A stretch of DNA of 64,000 bases from Epinephelus fuscoguttatus (lineage: Eukaryota; Chordata; Actinopteri; Perciformes; Serranidae), in assembly GCF_011397635.1 (NCBI RefSeq), contig NC_064758.1:19384013-19448012 (forward strand). The letters are read 5' to 3'. Each line of letters begins with the position of its first letter. Within the stretch, counting starts at the first letter, position 1. The notes beneath the pieces are model-generated. The model ran no database searches. It saw only the letters and a program-made list of their open reading frames with translations, and was not told the DNA's origin. Both the position numbers and the translations under genes were made by a program. Below are positions 12,482 to 25,363 of the stretch, in pieces.

Positions 12482-13694
12482 GGCACATTAGAGGACTTCT
12501 GTCCAAGGCAAATGAGACCTCCTCTTCACCTCAGCCATCTCGGAGCCCGGCAGTGTACCAACAGTCGCTCTGGCGGAAGTGTTCATGATAAACAGTAAAA
12601 GACGAAGATGGCTCACAGGCATCAATCCATACAACTGAAGAGAGTGGGTGTAGGTGTTTGCTAAAAGCATAATCTCACTTAGTAAGTCCTTAAGTAAACA
12701 GATATTCTTTCCAAGGTTAAACACTGATTCTGTATAATGGCAGCAGTATGAAAGGGTGAGCCTATAGTCTGGCTGTTTACAGGGATCAACACTGCGGCTG
12801 AGGCCGACAGTCATCTTCCTCACAGCATGTAAAAAGAATACTTTGAGACGATACATGCCAAAGTTAAATTACACTGGGTTTTTCAATAGATTGAACCCAG
12901 ACACCTGGATGCCGAGGCTGAATTTCAATTCTATATGTATTTAAACAAATATATATAAAAGGCAACTGTAAGTTTTCATTTCAAACAGTAGCTGCTCAAC
13001 AAAACACATTTTCTCATAATTTGGGACATGTTCAGTGTCTTAACTCCATCACGTTTTAATTTGGTGGCAAATCATTCTTGGCAGACGCTGAGGAGAGTGA
13101 CTGGCTGCCCAACATTACTTATGAAGTCACACAAAAAGAATATATTACAAGTCATGATGAATATGCAGGCAGGCGACATGCAATCTTGACAGCAATGACT
13201 GACTCAGTTACGGGTTTAAAAAATAACAAAATTAATTAGCTCCTATTTTAATTTTGTATTTGTGATATTTATTTATTATTCAATAATTCTGTTTAGCATT
13301 TGTTAATTCATCTCACTGAGAAGCCTTATCTATTTTTATCTAACAACATTTCCTGCGCTAACTGAGTCACAGCGGCCTCAGTGTACCTGCCGAGTTCCAG
13401 TAGTCTCCCTCACAGTGCTGCTTTGCATTGATGTGGGTAAGCTGTGGTGCTATTTTACTGTTTTCTTAATAGACTAATCATTTAAATTGTAAAGTTTAAT
13501 GCATATTGTCCACTGGTAGTACAAAGTTAATAATATCAGTTTTGTGGACATTTAAATTTCACTGTTAAAGTTGCCGAAGCTTCTCTCTTAGCATGCTAAG
13601 TTACCTTTCTGACACGTGACTCATGTAGCCCTGTGGAGATTTTGGCCGCCACTTCTTGGAGAATTTTTTTGTTATTTTGTAAATATTAAAGCTG

Positions 13695-13852
13695 TGTATT
13701 GGCAAAAATCTGGCGATACAATGCATATCACAATACAGGGGTTACGATTCAATATATCACGATATATTGCGATTTCTTTAGAGTCTAATTTTAGGAAAAC
13801 TCTCACAGTATAAAGAACACTCCACTATATGCAATGCATGCAATCAGATTAA

Positions 13853-13883
<31 letters not shown>
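13695..13883. repeat. Degenerate MITE fragment and poly-T tract
   Basis: The part at about 13710-13780 carries repeated 'cacgatatattgcgat'-type motifs found in a dispersed fish element. It is followed by an uninterrupted T tract at 13855-13883. Confidence 0.45.
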
Positions 13884-13889
<6 letters not shown>

Positions 13890-14444
13890 TTATCAGCAAT
13901 ATGTTGTTACGTTGAAGTGGCAGAGTTAAAAGCCTGAAGATAGATGACGGATCTAGCAGTCAGGGGGTTAAACAAAAAAATGAACCACTGCCACAAATCC
14001 ATTTAAACTAATGATTAAAAATTGATAGTGTTTTTAAAAAGCAATGCAGTATCAGAAAACATTATGTCAAGATAGTGAAGACGACATTTTCTTACATCTC
14101 TTATAGGTCCATCTTTGCCGTGACTAACCTGGAAAAATGTGTACGTGTGTTGCATTGGTTCCTGCAGGGATTTGCTCTGTGGTAATTGTAATTATGTTGT
14201 TACCTATGTTTTGTGGCTTAACTCCAAACATGTTATTACACTGGGTTAAATTTTCCAGATTTTTCCTGGTGTAACTTAACTCTTTATAAGAGAGGCAGTT
14301 AAGGTTTTGTTGTATCGACTCAGCCATAAATGTCAGAATTATGTGGCATTGGTGTGTTGCTTGAGACATTAAGAAGAAAAGTGCTCAGAGTGCTGCTTTG
14401 CACTGATGATCCAGATGTGCAGTGACCAACCTGGAGACAATATG

Positions 14445-16120
14445 AGTGTGTGTGAGTGTGTGTGTGTGTGTGTGTGATATTGTCATCCTAAAGAGAATGG
14501 AATAAATAGCGGAATATTGGCCCTCGGAGTCGTTCTCATCTGTGCCCAACTAACATCCGTCACACTGGCACATGGAGTTCATCTTTATCAAAGAAACTCA
14601 AATGCATGTAGTGTATCTACAAATAGCCCTTAATTCAACTTTGAAAAAGTCATTACTACACTCGCTTCTTAGCCCTGCATTTGCTGACATTGACGATAAT
14701 TACAACGACCTTTCCGATGATAAAACAGAAATCAGTAAAACATTATGAGGGTTCCTTCTCTTCACGTTTCATGCGATTCTGCATAACGTTTTAATGAGGC
14801 ATTTAGGGGTCTATGAGTGATCTACTGAGAAAGTCTACAATGGCAATCAGCAGTGAGTGTGGCAGCTGTTCGGCAATTAAAAAGCCAAATTACCCTCAAT
14901 CAACACCATTTACAAGCGCAAGTAAATCTCAGAGCAAATAATGATGAGAGAAATCTGTTCAGACAGCTCTCATCTTGATAGGAATTAGAGGCGCATCCAA
15001 ATCAGGAACAGGGTACTCTCTCAAACGTTTTCTCAGTCTGTTGCCCACAAACGCACGCACACACACACACACATACACACACACCTCCAGTTGTCAGTGC
15101 GTTTTTGGAGAGAAGAAATTGTATAGTATTGGCTGGCTCTGCACACACTGCAGCATGATCAAAGATAATGACTCCTTTACAGTATAAGACAGCCACCGTT
15201 CATGGTAAGGTTATAGTCTCTTTATGGAAAGAGGCTATAGTGGTGCGTTTGAGGCAGCCTATGGAAAAGAAATCCATAGTGGCTGAGCGTAACTGCACCA
15301 TCAAAAAACTCTTACTGGAAAACGGCAAATAAAAGTGAGCTGCTGTGGCAAATTACAGCATCTTTTGTCTGTGTCAAGCTACAATGTTGAAACATTTCAC
15401 CCAAATATGTGCCATATAAAGCCACTGTTTGTGACACTTCTGTAAATTATGTTAACTTTCAACACAATGTGAGCAGCGTATATGGTGTAAAAGTCATATT
15501 ACTGTATATATGCTTCATAAACTGTCCTCAACTAAACTTGGGGAGCTGCTAAAAAATGACATCCTTTAAAAAGCGTGATGCCATGATTCAAACAGGCATA
15601 CTTACATTATATGCATGCAAACATACTGCAAATCCACACAGTAAACAAGTAAACAAAAATAAACCAACACCTGTGAATACCTGCTATGGTGTCAATGACA
15701 CCTTGGCAGGTATTCACACACCTTTTATGTAAACCTATCAAAATATGTTGTGTTATGTTGTGATGTAAATTATTCCAGCTGACTTATTTCCTTCCATATG
15801 TTGCTACTTTTCCTTCACACTTTGTATTTCATTCACTAGTTTAAAGTTAATTGTGCCTCTGCATACAATAAGGTTGCAGCTAATAGGGTCTGAGTCTTGT
15901 CTGAGGCTGGTTTGCTGCTCGCTCAGGCTGCAAGCTTCCTCTGTTATCACTTCAAAAGTGTTTTCAGCTGTGCAAGGCACCGTGCTCGTCCACTGCAGCC
16001 CACCACTTGGATAATTGTTTTATTAAACGCCACTTTCTCCACAGTCTGTCCCCACTGTCGGAATGCTGGAGTATTATTGCAAAGTTAAAATAAGTTATTT
16101 GGGTTAAAGACGAATATCTC

Positions 16121-16156
<36 letters not shown>

Positions 16157-16171
16157 GCGTGTGTGTGTGTA
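14445..16171. repeat. Three dinucleotide microsatellites
   Basis: TG-rich run at about 14445-14477, CA run at about 15055-15085, and GT run with GC interruptions at about 16122-16171. The sequence between them is non-coding foxj3 intron with no recognised gene. Confidence 0.9.
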
Positions 16172-16318
16172 TGCACACTGTGACAGGCAGCGAACTTGTC
16201 ATAGCCAGACATTAAGTAAAAGCCCAGTCTTTTAGTAACACTTCTCCCCCGTTAAATCACTGTTTGCCACATATCTTCATGACTGACATTCAAATAAAAT
16301 CTCCTGCAGACTACTCAC

Positions 16319-16640
16319 CGTCGTAGGGTGAATGTGAACCGGCTCAGTTTTTCCTCTGTACTCTGCTCCAGAAGCTCCAGACGCCGATTGTGCACTTGAA
16401 AATTCCCCCTCGAAGACAAAAGCTCCAGCGGTGCTTTGGCGCTGTGAGCCGGGGCTGCATGCACGGTGCCGTGCAGGCGTCACACTGACCGCTGCTGTGG
16501 TCAGTCGACAGTCATGACGGGCGGACTCGACCCGCTATTCGCGTTTGCGCTCAACAACACGAAGATCCCGGGTCTGTGTGCTCCGCTCGGCTGCTACACC
16601 ACCGGAACTACTTCCAACGCCAGCCGGAGCACGTTGAAGA
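16319..16640 (-). promoter_or_regulatory. foxj3: Likely foxj3 promoter and 5' non-coding exon
   Basis: A GC- and CpG-rich patch in AT-rich surroundings. On the - strand an exon could end at 16319 with donor CGACG/gtgagtag, a consensus splice site. The patch also contains an ETS-like ccggaact next to acttcc (about 16600-16613). Its strand and position fit a transcription start for foxj3 about 11 kb upstream of its first coding exon. The exact start site is not visible. Confidence 0.5.
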
Positions 16641-16900
16641 TAAATTCATGCACCACAATGGGAAAAATGAAATCACATCCATTTAACTAGTTCCCAATTT
16701 CAATATTAATGAGACTCTATCAAGACACACACACACATACCATAATTAGCCTATGTCTGGCAGAAAGCCTAACATATAATAATAATAATAATGATGTGGC
16801 ACCATATGATGTTAGGTGTATGTGTTTAACTAATCACCATCATCTGATGGACTTTTATCATCATTACTATAATTATAGCCCAAATATGACAAATTATTAA

Positions 16901-17263
16901 AGCTGCAACTACAGATCATTTGCATTATCGATTAATATGCTCATCATCCTTTTCAATTAATCAATTAATCGTTTGGTCGATTAAAAAAAATAGTGAAACA
17001 TACTCTGCGTAATCTCCCGAAGCTCAAGGAGACATCTTTAAAGGGTTTGTTTTATCCAGCTAACAGTCCATAAAATCCAAAACTACTCAGTTTATTATGA
17101 AGGACAGAAAAAACATCAAATTCTCAATTTGAGAAGCATGAAGCCAGCAATCTTTTGAATTTTTTGCTTTAAAATATTACTAAAAAATTTTTTTCAGTGA
17201 TAAAAATAGTTGTAACTTTCTGTCGATCGTCTAATCAATTCGTCAACTAATCACTCTAGCTCT
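16901..17263. mobile_element. MITE with 'agctgcaact' / 'attaatcg' motifs
   Basis: It starts agctgcaactacagatcatt, carries several attaatcg/cgattaat motifs near the left end, and ends with cgatcgtctaatcaattcgt and a degraded inverted terminus (ctctagctct). This is a common non-autonomous DNA element of fish; the inverted ends have decayed. Confidence 0.6.
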
Positions 17264-18025
17264 AATTTTGACTCTTGCTAAAGTTGTAAAACTACACAAA
17301 ACTCTTTGTGTCATATTCAGACACCAAAAAAAACCAAATGACTATAGGCAAGAACATGTTCAATAACATTATTCACACACTGCTCTTAGTGCAGCAACAC
17401 ATTTGCTGTGTAATAGTGGCATTTAGTGGTATAATACTGTTCTTTTACACCAACAAACTGAAGCTTGGTGGTATATTATCTGTCACAGCTGAGGTATTCT
17501 TCAGGCTGCATGCCTGTAATCTGTTGATTGAATGCTGGGAGAAGCTTCATGTGCAGCACAGCGCTCCCACCTGGACAGAACAGCGGGCACAGCACCTTGT
17601 TGAAGCTGAAGATGTCTGACCACAGAGAGGTCTGTTTGGCTTTTCTTAACTAAAGGTTCACACAGTCTCAAGGATGTGTATTTCAACATATGGTCTTACA
17701 TGTACTAATGTTGCTGTAGCACTAACTTTGCTCGTGTGTCAGTTATTTGGACTGAACATTGCAAATGGACTTTAAATCCTAAGGACATTTAATGCTTAAA
17801 GATGAGCGTGAATTGTGCTTTTGGTAATCATGAAGCCACAACACCCAAACAACTGTTCCCTAAATACAATCATATATAGCCAATGTGACAACATGTAAAA
17901 TGGTTGTATGTTTCGTGTGTAACAATTGGCTTTTTTAAGTGACATTTGCATCTGAAAGTCACACTCAGCATTAAATATACCCTCAAAATTCCTGACTGGG
18001 ATATCAATCACCAAATATATGTACA

Positions 18026-18345
18026 CAGTGTTGGGGAGTAACTAGTTACATGTTAGAGTTACGTAATTATATCACAAAATCTTTTTGCTCCAGGAATGTC
18101 TTCTTTTGGCATATTTCTGGGCAATGCAGGTCAGCAAAGCTGTTGTGACAAATTTAAGTGCAACACTCATGCACCCATGGCCTTAGGACTTTTCAATTTT
18201 ATTGCTCAATTTAAAACATTTGTTAGTAATCAAAAACTAGTCAGATGTAATAAGTAACATTACGTTGATGAGGTAATTAAAACAGTTACATTACTTGTTG
18301 TGATCTGTAACTTATTAAAGTTCAAAAATAACCTTCCCAACACCG
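18026..18345. mobile_element. MITE with 'gtgttgggg' termini
   Basis: The left end cagtgttggggagtaact and the right end ataaccttcccaacaccg are imperfect inverted repeats, with internal 'agttac' and 'gtaact' repeats. It is a common fish MITE type without coding capacity. Confidence 0.7.
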
Positions 18346-19861
18346 GACATACATGCACAACTCAGTTCTGAGAATCAAAAGCAAGCCAACAAAGACCTCT
18401 TTTGTACAACAGGAGACTCCTGCAGCAGTGCCACTGTGAACAACAGCTCTATCTGTTAAAGCACTTCATGGGAGTCTCCTCACCGACGGCTTGTACCTCT
18501 GTGTGAGGCTATAAATTGTTAACTATGTGAGTTAACTGGAAGCAGCTCAGTAGATATGCATGTAAGAGAGAGGGAAGATATGACAGTGGCACGAGCCAGG
18601 TTTAAATCTATGCAGACACAGCGGGCTTCTTTACACATTTTGCTTGGCAAGTGTACAAATCCCCCTAACACTTAGCTCCATAGCTGTTTGCAGCAGAGTT
18701 AGCATAGAGCTAGCTCCATAATCCCATCATAAAGCCTGCAATTTGCATGAATCCGGAAAAGATGAGTGGAAAGATTCTCTCAATAAAACTGTATAAAGAC
18801 GGTATAGCTGTTTGAAAGTCCTCTTTATGTCTTATGAAAAGCACTTTGAGTTGCTTTGTTGTGGAACACTGCCATGCAAAGAAACCTGCCTTGCAAAACT
18901 GCGTCAGATTGTTTTGATGGAGGTGAGATGAACAAATGAACAGGAGCGGATATTTGGCTTGACTTGCAAATAGTAGCAGTTCACTTATTGTTCCTTCACT
19001 TGGCCTTCACTTGGCTGTTTGACCTTCACTGTGATGTATGGTCAGACTTTGACACCAGAGGGCTGTTCTTACATTTATCTGCTGAAGGGGGGGGGGTTCT
19101 GTGTGTTCAACTTATGTCTGACCTTATAATAAGCATGATTTTGTGACATCGCAACTTGTTTGGAAACCGCCAATGGTGTGGAGACTTGAAACCTCGAATG
19201 CACTCACAGGTAATTGAGTTTTCATAGGAGACATTTTGTGACCAACAGTATTTGTAATTCTGCTGCACACTGTTGATATAACATTAGTAGAGTATTGTGG
19301 GATATGTATTCTATTGTGCCTTCCATGTCTATAGTGTATTGTTGTTTTATGATGTTTAAAACTGTACATTTTTAATAACATTTTAGGCCTAAAAGCACAA
19401 CTATGGACAAGAGTTGAAAATTTGAAATAGCTATAAACTCTCTGTGCAACACATCAGTCTCATACGCTGTACTGGAACTATGTTAAATTGCATTGTCCCT
19501 ATTAAATGAAATTTAAAATATGAAATAAAATATACCCACTGCTATTAATCAGACTGTGTAACTTTACTTTGTAACTTGTCACTTTACTTAATGACTTTGA
19601 CTTTAATTGCTCTAATAATTCATAGTTTTATTCCAATACCTCTTATTTTAGTTATTCTTGTTTTTCTTCTCTTTTTCCCCCCTTTATTTATCTGTACTTA
19701 TTTCTGTCAGCAATTAAACTTTTGAAATCAACAATATTTGCATATTCAGATATTTAAATATTATGTTTTTTTCAGTGAGGGAGAAGAACCAGATGTAATT
19801 TAAAATATTTTTAACAAGTTTATTAAACTTTTTTGTGGGTACAAAATCACATTAAACACAA

Positions 19862-19893
<32 letters not shown>

Positions 19894-21692
19894 GACCATT
19901 GTAGATGTCTTAATGTTTGAACAACTGCAAATACCTTCCATATCAGCACTCTTCTAATATAAGTTCTTCCCCAATCTTTTAACACCACTCCCATTTCATC
20001 AGCGCTGGGTTTAGAAACAACTCAGTGCTGCACTCATCTGGATGGTGGAGGTGATTGCAATGGTTAATTAAATATTTGTCATAGAATTTAAGGATTTTTA
20101 AAGCAACAACAAACAGTGCTGGAATTTATGTTCCTTCCTGAGTTACATACTTTGTCTGAAGGAGAATGTAAAACTGTCAAGCTGAAAATCTGCTCTATAG
20201 GCCTACAACAATAACACAAGATTGTGTTGAACATATCTAAAATGATACATAAGAATTCAAAATGATTATAAAAAATTATATAGCCTACATACATGTTGTG
20301 AGTTTTCTTTTAACGTTTCAAAAATTAAGAACAAGAAAAAAAACCTTTAACCTCCTGTTGGAATTCATTTTGATCCAGCCGTTGTCATCTGTAACTCCAC
20401 CACCAGAGGGCTCTCCAGCCTAACACAATGTGTCACCATGGTTTGAAAAAAAACTATTGAAGGTTTTTTGGCTGCGCACTTATCTATGTTTTGCATGAAT
20501 CTTACCAGTTGCTTTAACACTCTGAATAGCCACGTGGAAACACTGATGGTCTCTTAAGTCGTGTGATGTCTTATCTGTCTCGTCCATGCAGAATGTCACC
20601 AGGTTTGACCTCACAAGAATGAAATGTGTGTTCACCTCATGATGACAAAATGTATATTACTAACTAAATCTTCTGTGCTGAGTAGCCTACATATTCTGCA
20701 AATGTAATGACACTGTATGATGTCAGTCCTGCTTATTTTCACACCTCATCTCTATCATCGTCTATCAAAAGTCATGTGTCATGTGCAACACGACTGGCTC
20801 TGCCCGGTTTGATCCTGCTGCTGGCTCTCTGATATTGCAGTACCTTGAGCTCTGGGGATGCTACAGGAGGCAGACAAGAGCAGAGCACCCGGCTATGCAA
20901 CTTCTCAGGCCGGGAACTAACACGTTGCAAAGCCAACACTGAGGTTTTCATTTTAATGTCAAGGTTTGGAAACTGAAAATACTGGCATTGCATAATCACA
21001 CTGTTTTAATGGGCGGAAATGTTACTGAGTAAATGGTGATTTGCCAGATTTAGATGGTTTGATCATTATAGTTTGATAATAATTATTAATCCGGATTGTA
21101 TTTAATGGCATTAAGGTTTTATAACAAATTTTACAATGAATTAAAATTGATCTGGGTTAATAAGAGACGTAAAGAAATTATTGAGTCACATAACTTTATA
21201 ATTTTTTGCGTTCAGAATGAGCTTTTATGTTGCCGTGTATGTTCTGTAATGTTCCTATTAATAAAATGTGAAGTAATTTGGAGCCTCTGCTTCCTTCACA
21301 GAGTCACAAATCATCCTCTGACATCCTGGGGCCTGAAGTGTCTCAATGGAAACTTGAGCAAAGTGCATTAGATAGGATTAGTTAAAAGGATTACAGTTCA
21401 GATTACGTTACTTTAAGTGATGTTATGTTACATTAGGTAAGATTATCTAACGTTATATACAGCTGCACTTTGGATTACCATGTTTTACTGCATTGTTTAT
21501 TCTAATAAAACATGTTATTGACACAATATGTTCTGTTAAAGTGATGTCTTGTAATGCTTATTTATTGAAATAGACTTCTCTATGTTTGCTGTAGGTTACA
21601 TGGGCGCCTATCATCTGTTCATTATCAGGATTATCTCCCCACCCCCCACTGCCACCACCCACTTACCAACTGTTGAAGTTATTTGACTGTAC

Positions 21693-21775
21693 GCACTAGG
21701 GATGGGCATGAGTACTCGAGTACTCGTTTTGAACGTCAGTATTCGTTACACATATTGAGATTCAAGTACTCGCAT
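21693..21775. repeat. TE fragment with perfect 16-bp palindrome
   Basis: Starts agggatgggcatgagtactc and holds the perfect palindrome gagtactcgagtactc at 21710-21725. It resembles the end of a dispersed fish transposon. Confidence 0.5.
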
Positions 21776-22359
21776 TTTGTTGTGAATATGAATATGAATA
21801 TGGTTTAAAAGGCTAGTTGAAGCCTGCGAAGTCTGTCTGAGTAGATGATCTTCTCCACGTGTGGACTTGTTAATTGTCTTAAACTGAAACCGAATGAACC
21901 AGTGTTGAGATGAAACTAAGCAGACATACATTTGCAAAAGTAACCTAAGTACAGTTTTGACATACAAACTTTAGTATTTCCATTTTATGCTACTTTATAT
22001 TTATTTGAAAACTTAACTTACATTTCAGATTCAGATTATTAAAATAAAATATAAGCTAAATCAACTAATAAAGTATGATGTATTTTTGTCAGTTAGGAGA
22101 TAAGTTATCCAGCAGTACTTAAAATAAGCCACACCTTTATCAAGTACAAGCTTCTGAGCTTCTGGCTCAGTCACACATGTTCCCCTGTGTAAATCCTCAT
22201 CCTCAGTTTTTGAAGAGGAATCAGTTATGTTAAATAATTTGGTGCTTCCTATTCTATTGTGCTAATCATGTAGGCCTATTGCAGTTTGTGTCTTGTATAG
22301 TTCTGTCTGTATTTTTATTGTTGTTTGTACTTTGCTGAGTCTTTTTTTTGTATGTTAAG

Positions 22360-22470
22360 GCCCAGCTAGGGACGGGCATTGCAAATGAGCTTAGGCTATA
22401 AATGCTGTGGTGGGTGGCATTTATGTATGCCACGTACTTGTCCCTATACAAATAAACATGAAATAAATGA
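22360..22470 (+). repeat. LINE-like 3' end fragment
   Basis: The segment from 'cccagctagggacgggcatt' to 'cctatacaaataaacatgaa' resembles the 3' end of teleost LINE copies. No coding part is seen upstream. Confidence 0.5.
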
Positions 22471-22721
22471 AGTTATGTAGGCTACACATTAATGCATATA
22501 ATCCAGCAGTCTAATATGTATGACTCTGAAATGGGCCATTCTGCAGAATGAGAACTTTTAGCCATACTTTTGGTACTTTTAAGCACTTCTGTTTTGATAC
22601 TGATACTTTTGTGCTTTGACTTGAAAACGATTTTGAATGTAGGACTTTTAATTGTAAGCAAGGGCATAAATATAGACAGTGCAGGCAGGGCAATTGCACC
22701 TGGGGCCCCTGGGGTGGAGGG

Positions 22722-22724
<3 letters not shown>

Positions 22725-22770
<46 letters not shown>

Positions 22771-22773
22771 GAG
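22725..22773. repeat. (GA)n microsatellite
   Basis: About 24 GA units with one interruption, flanked on both sides by ggggcccctg. The flanks may be parts of a larger repeat. Confidence 0.9.
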
Positions 22774-24049
22774 GGGCCCCTGCAAGTGACTCAGATTGCC
22801 ACCTTGGAAATACACCTGTGTTCAAAGTATATAATAATAAAAAAATAATATTAATTAATTAAATATGTGTCCTGTACGTGTGTGTTTAACTGAATATAAA
22901 TATTTAATTTATTATTATTAATTTAAAAGCGGTGCTATTTGCTATATGTCCTCAAAAAGGCAAACCCAGCAGCACCATGTTAATTTTTTCTTTTTTTTTA
23001 AATAGTCAGTAGCTAGTTAAAACAAAAGTATATGTTTTTTCTATATAAGCTATAAAATGTATTAATATATTTTGTAAAACTATTCAGTTAAATCATTTAG
23101 TTCTTAATTTCATTTATATTTTTGTCAGATATGTGAAGATGATTGCTGTGTAATATGTTTGATGTTGTCCAATGTCAAGCCTCTATTTGTGTCAAGGCAA
23201 CACATGCACGATTTTAAATGTATTAGTGTGCACTAGGGCCCATTGTAACTTCCCTACACTACTGCTTGTAACAGAGTATTTTTACACTGTGTACTGCAGC
23301 ATTGTAATAGTACACAGTACACACCATTATTGTAGTATATGTAGTAGTATGTAGTATTGTAACTTTTACTTAGGTAGAAGATCTGAATACTTATTTCACA
23401 GCAGGGCACACATCACTAATGGATAGAGAAGTGTGTCTTGATGATATAGGAATATAAAGAACCATGATGATGAGACATTATAAACTCATTAAATTAATGT
23501 TGCCCGATCATTATCAATGTATTTTGTCAGTGTCTATTGCAATTCTTTGTCCTATTTCTATAAAGGAATAATGTTTTAGTCTTAGGACTACAGTTCACAT
23601 GATGCTTTGGGGGATATAAACAGGAAATATGTAGTCATGGAGTTAGTGTGGTAGCTGTGTGGTTTTAACCTGTTTTCATTTGTATTTTAATAAAGTAGCA
23701 CCAGTAACAGCAGTTTATGTTCGCACTGAATGTACCCACCAGTGTGCAGACATCAGACTATCGCGGGATAACATTGATAGGCTATTGGAGAAAAGTAATA
23801 ACGTCATTGTTAAGAAAAGTCATTTTTTTCTGAGCGGGTTTGTGGTAGTTATTCATGAAGGACATCGGGAGATGATATGCAAGTCCCTCTGAATCTAAAA
23901 ATATGTGCATCATGTCTCTGTGTTTAGATTTGATTAAGTTAACCACACCCCCGGTGATATTCGTAGTGTCTGGCACAGGGACGGAGAGAGGAAGTGGGTC
24001 ACTCGCATAATTTCGCACCGTTATCACATGGGAGTGTTTTCCTTCCACT

Positions 24050-25200
24050 CAGCCGACACAGTAACCCGTGGACTGCACTGCCTCACCACAGCCACTGTGA
24101 AATAACTACTAAATAAGCGCCTCTCAGTCTTTACAAAGTGTTGCACGCGGGAGAGAAGAAGAGGAAGATGCGAAGTGTCTCTGCTTTGTGATGACCTTGT
24201 TTCATTTCCTGCCACTTCGGCATGGAGACAGCGCTGTCGGTATTCGCCAAACCTCCCCGCACCGTCTGGTCTGAACCAGTTCGGGATGTGCGCGGTCTCG
24301 TGCGCACTGCAGACTCCACGCACTGATTCACACAGCACTCCGCGTGCCCTCGTCGGGCTCCGTTTAGACCCCGCCCTCAAACTGGCTTTGGTCGCTCTCA
24401 TTGGTCACAACGCCGGGGACCCGCCCACACTTTCCGCGTGCTGTTTGGACAATGAGGAAGTTGACGAGTTGTGATTGGCTAACGCCCCTCCAAAACTTTT
24501 ATTTTGGGGCAGGCCCCGTTTGCTGTGCACGGGCACGCGGAGAAGTGGAGTTGTAAACGAAGCGCGTGCACTTTTCAGCACCAATACCTCATGGACAGCA
24601 GCCAAACGGAGGAGAGAGGGTAGTCGTTGTGGGTTAGCTGTTTATTGTCATAAACCGAAGACCTAGCGGTTAACAACGCCATACAGCGGCTGCGATAGCG
24701 GGAAAACTTTATTGGTAGTTTAGCGTCGGCAGGTGGACGATATAAAGCGGCGCAGCGTGGGCTTTGTTCGCCCCGGCGGGCAAATAGTGCCGAGAGCTGG
24801 ATATCGGTTGGGAGAGACAAGTTTCAGTGGGTCAACGTACCGTTATTTTCCTCTCCCCGGTGTCGAATTTGCGCGGTCTGGGTTCAACGAACTGCACCCT
24901 GGGAAGACTAAATGGCTGCAAATGAAGGGAAACAAAGGTGATACAGAAGATTTTTCATCAGCAGGTTCGGTCCACACAACGGTTGAGCCGTGGTCGTGTT
25001 TTTAGCCACATCACAGCCTGCTCGTGCTGCTAGCCGCCGAGGTCTCCATTGTGTGAGCATCTGTGCGCTACTGCACTGCCGCCCGACCGACCCCCGGATC
25101 ATTCGCTGCCACCACACACCTGCCGCCTCCCACACAGTGTGTTTTCATCCGGATTTTTCTTTTTCTTTTTTAACTTTTGTTTGAATCCCACGCATACAAA
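24050..25200 (+). promoter_or_regulatory. rimkla: rimkla CpG-rich promoter and 5' UTR
   Basis: A CpG- and GC-rich block in AT-rich surroundings, ending at the rimkla ATG. It contains inverted CCAAT boxes (cattggtc at about 24400, gattggct at about 24473), GC boxes (ccgcccac, cgcccctcc at about 24420-24490), and an AT-rich ttttattttgggg at about 24497, which suggests transcription starts near 24520-24600. The 5' UTR is then about 0.6 kb. Open frames in this block lack ATG starts and are a by-product of base composition. Confidence 0.7.
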
Positions 25201-25363
25201 ATGTGCTCACGGGTTTGGTTCGTGACCGACCGGCGTATCAGCCAGGAGTACCCACAAGTCCAGATCCTCCGGGCACTGAAGGAGCGCTGTGCCGACGAGG
25301 ATGTTGAATTCCGCTCTCTGCTCATGGATCAAATCGTGCTAACGATCAGCGAGGGACAACTAG
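25201..25363 (+). CDS. rimkla: rimkla coding exon 1
   Basis: Residues 1-54 plus one base. It ends CTAG followed by gcaagt; this is a GC donor, because only this cut joins in frame to exon 2 (giving QLGLRVEQ). Confidence 0.9.

Larger units (their letters stand above)
5474..16318 (-). other. foxj3: foxj3 first intron (inferred)
   Basis: About 10.8 kb without a supported coding exon. It holds a short GC-rich segment at about 7500-7700, a G-run at about 8210-8237, a dispersed repeat at 8640-9036, a possible regulatory hairpin at 12351-12481, a poly-T tract at 13855-13883 and TG/CA microsatellites. The long open frames here (for example at 9918-10394) have no recognisable similarity and look like chance. 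Confidence 0.45.
16641..24049. other. Intergenic region between foxj3 and rimkla
   Basis: About 7.4 kb with no supported gene. Contents are an ATA run (about 16775-16791), MITEs at 16901-17263 and 18026-18345, an ATT microsatellite (19865-19892), a TE fragment near 21693, a LINE-like tail (22360-22470), and a GA microsatellite (22725-22773). It separates two divergent promoters. Confidence 0.6.

Noticed and set aside
24733-25005. Open frame of about 90 codons in the rimkla 5' UTR
   Set aside because: It has no ATG near its start (GTG only). It is explained by the high GC content of the promoter block.
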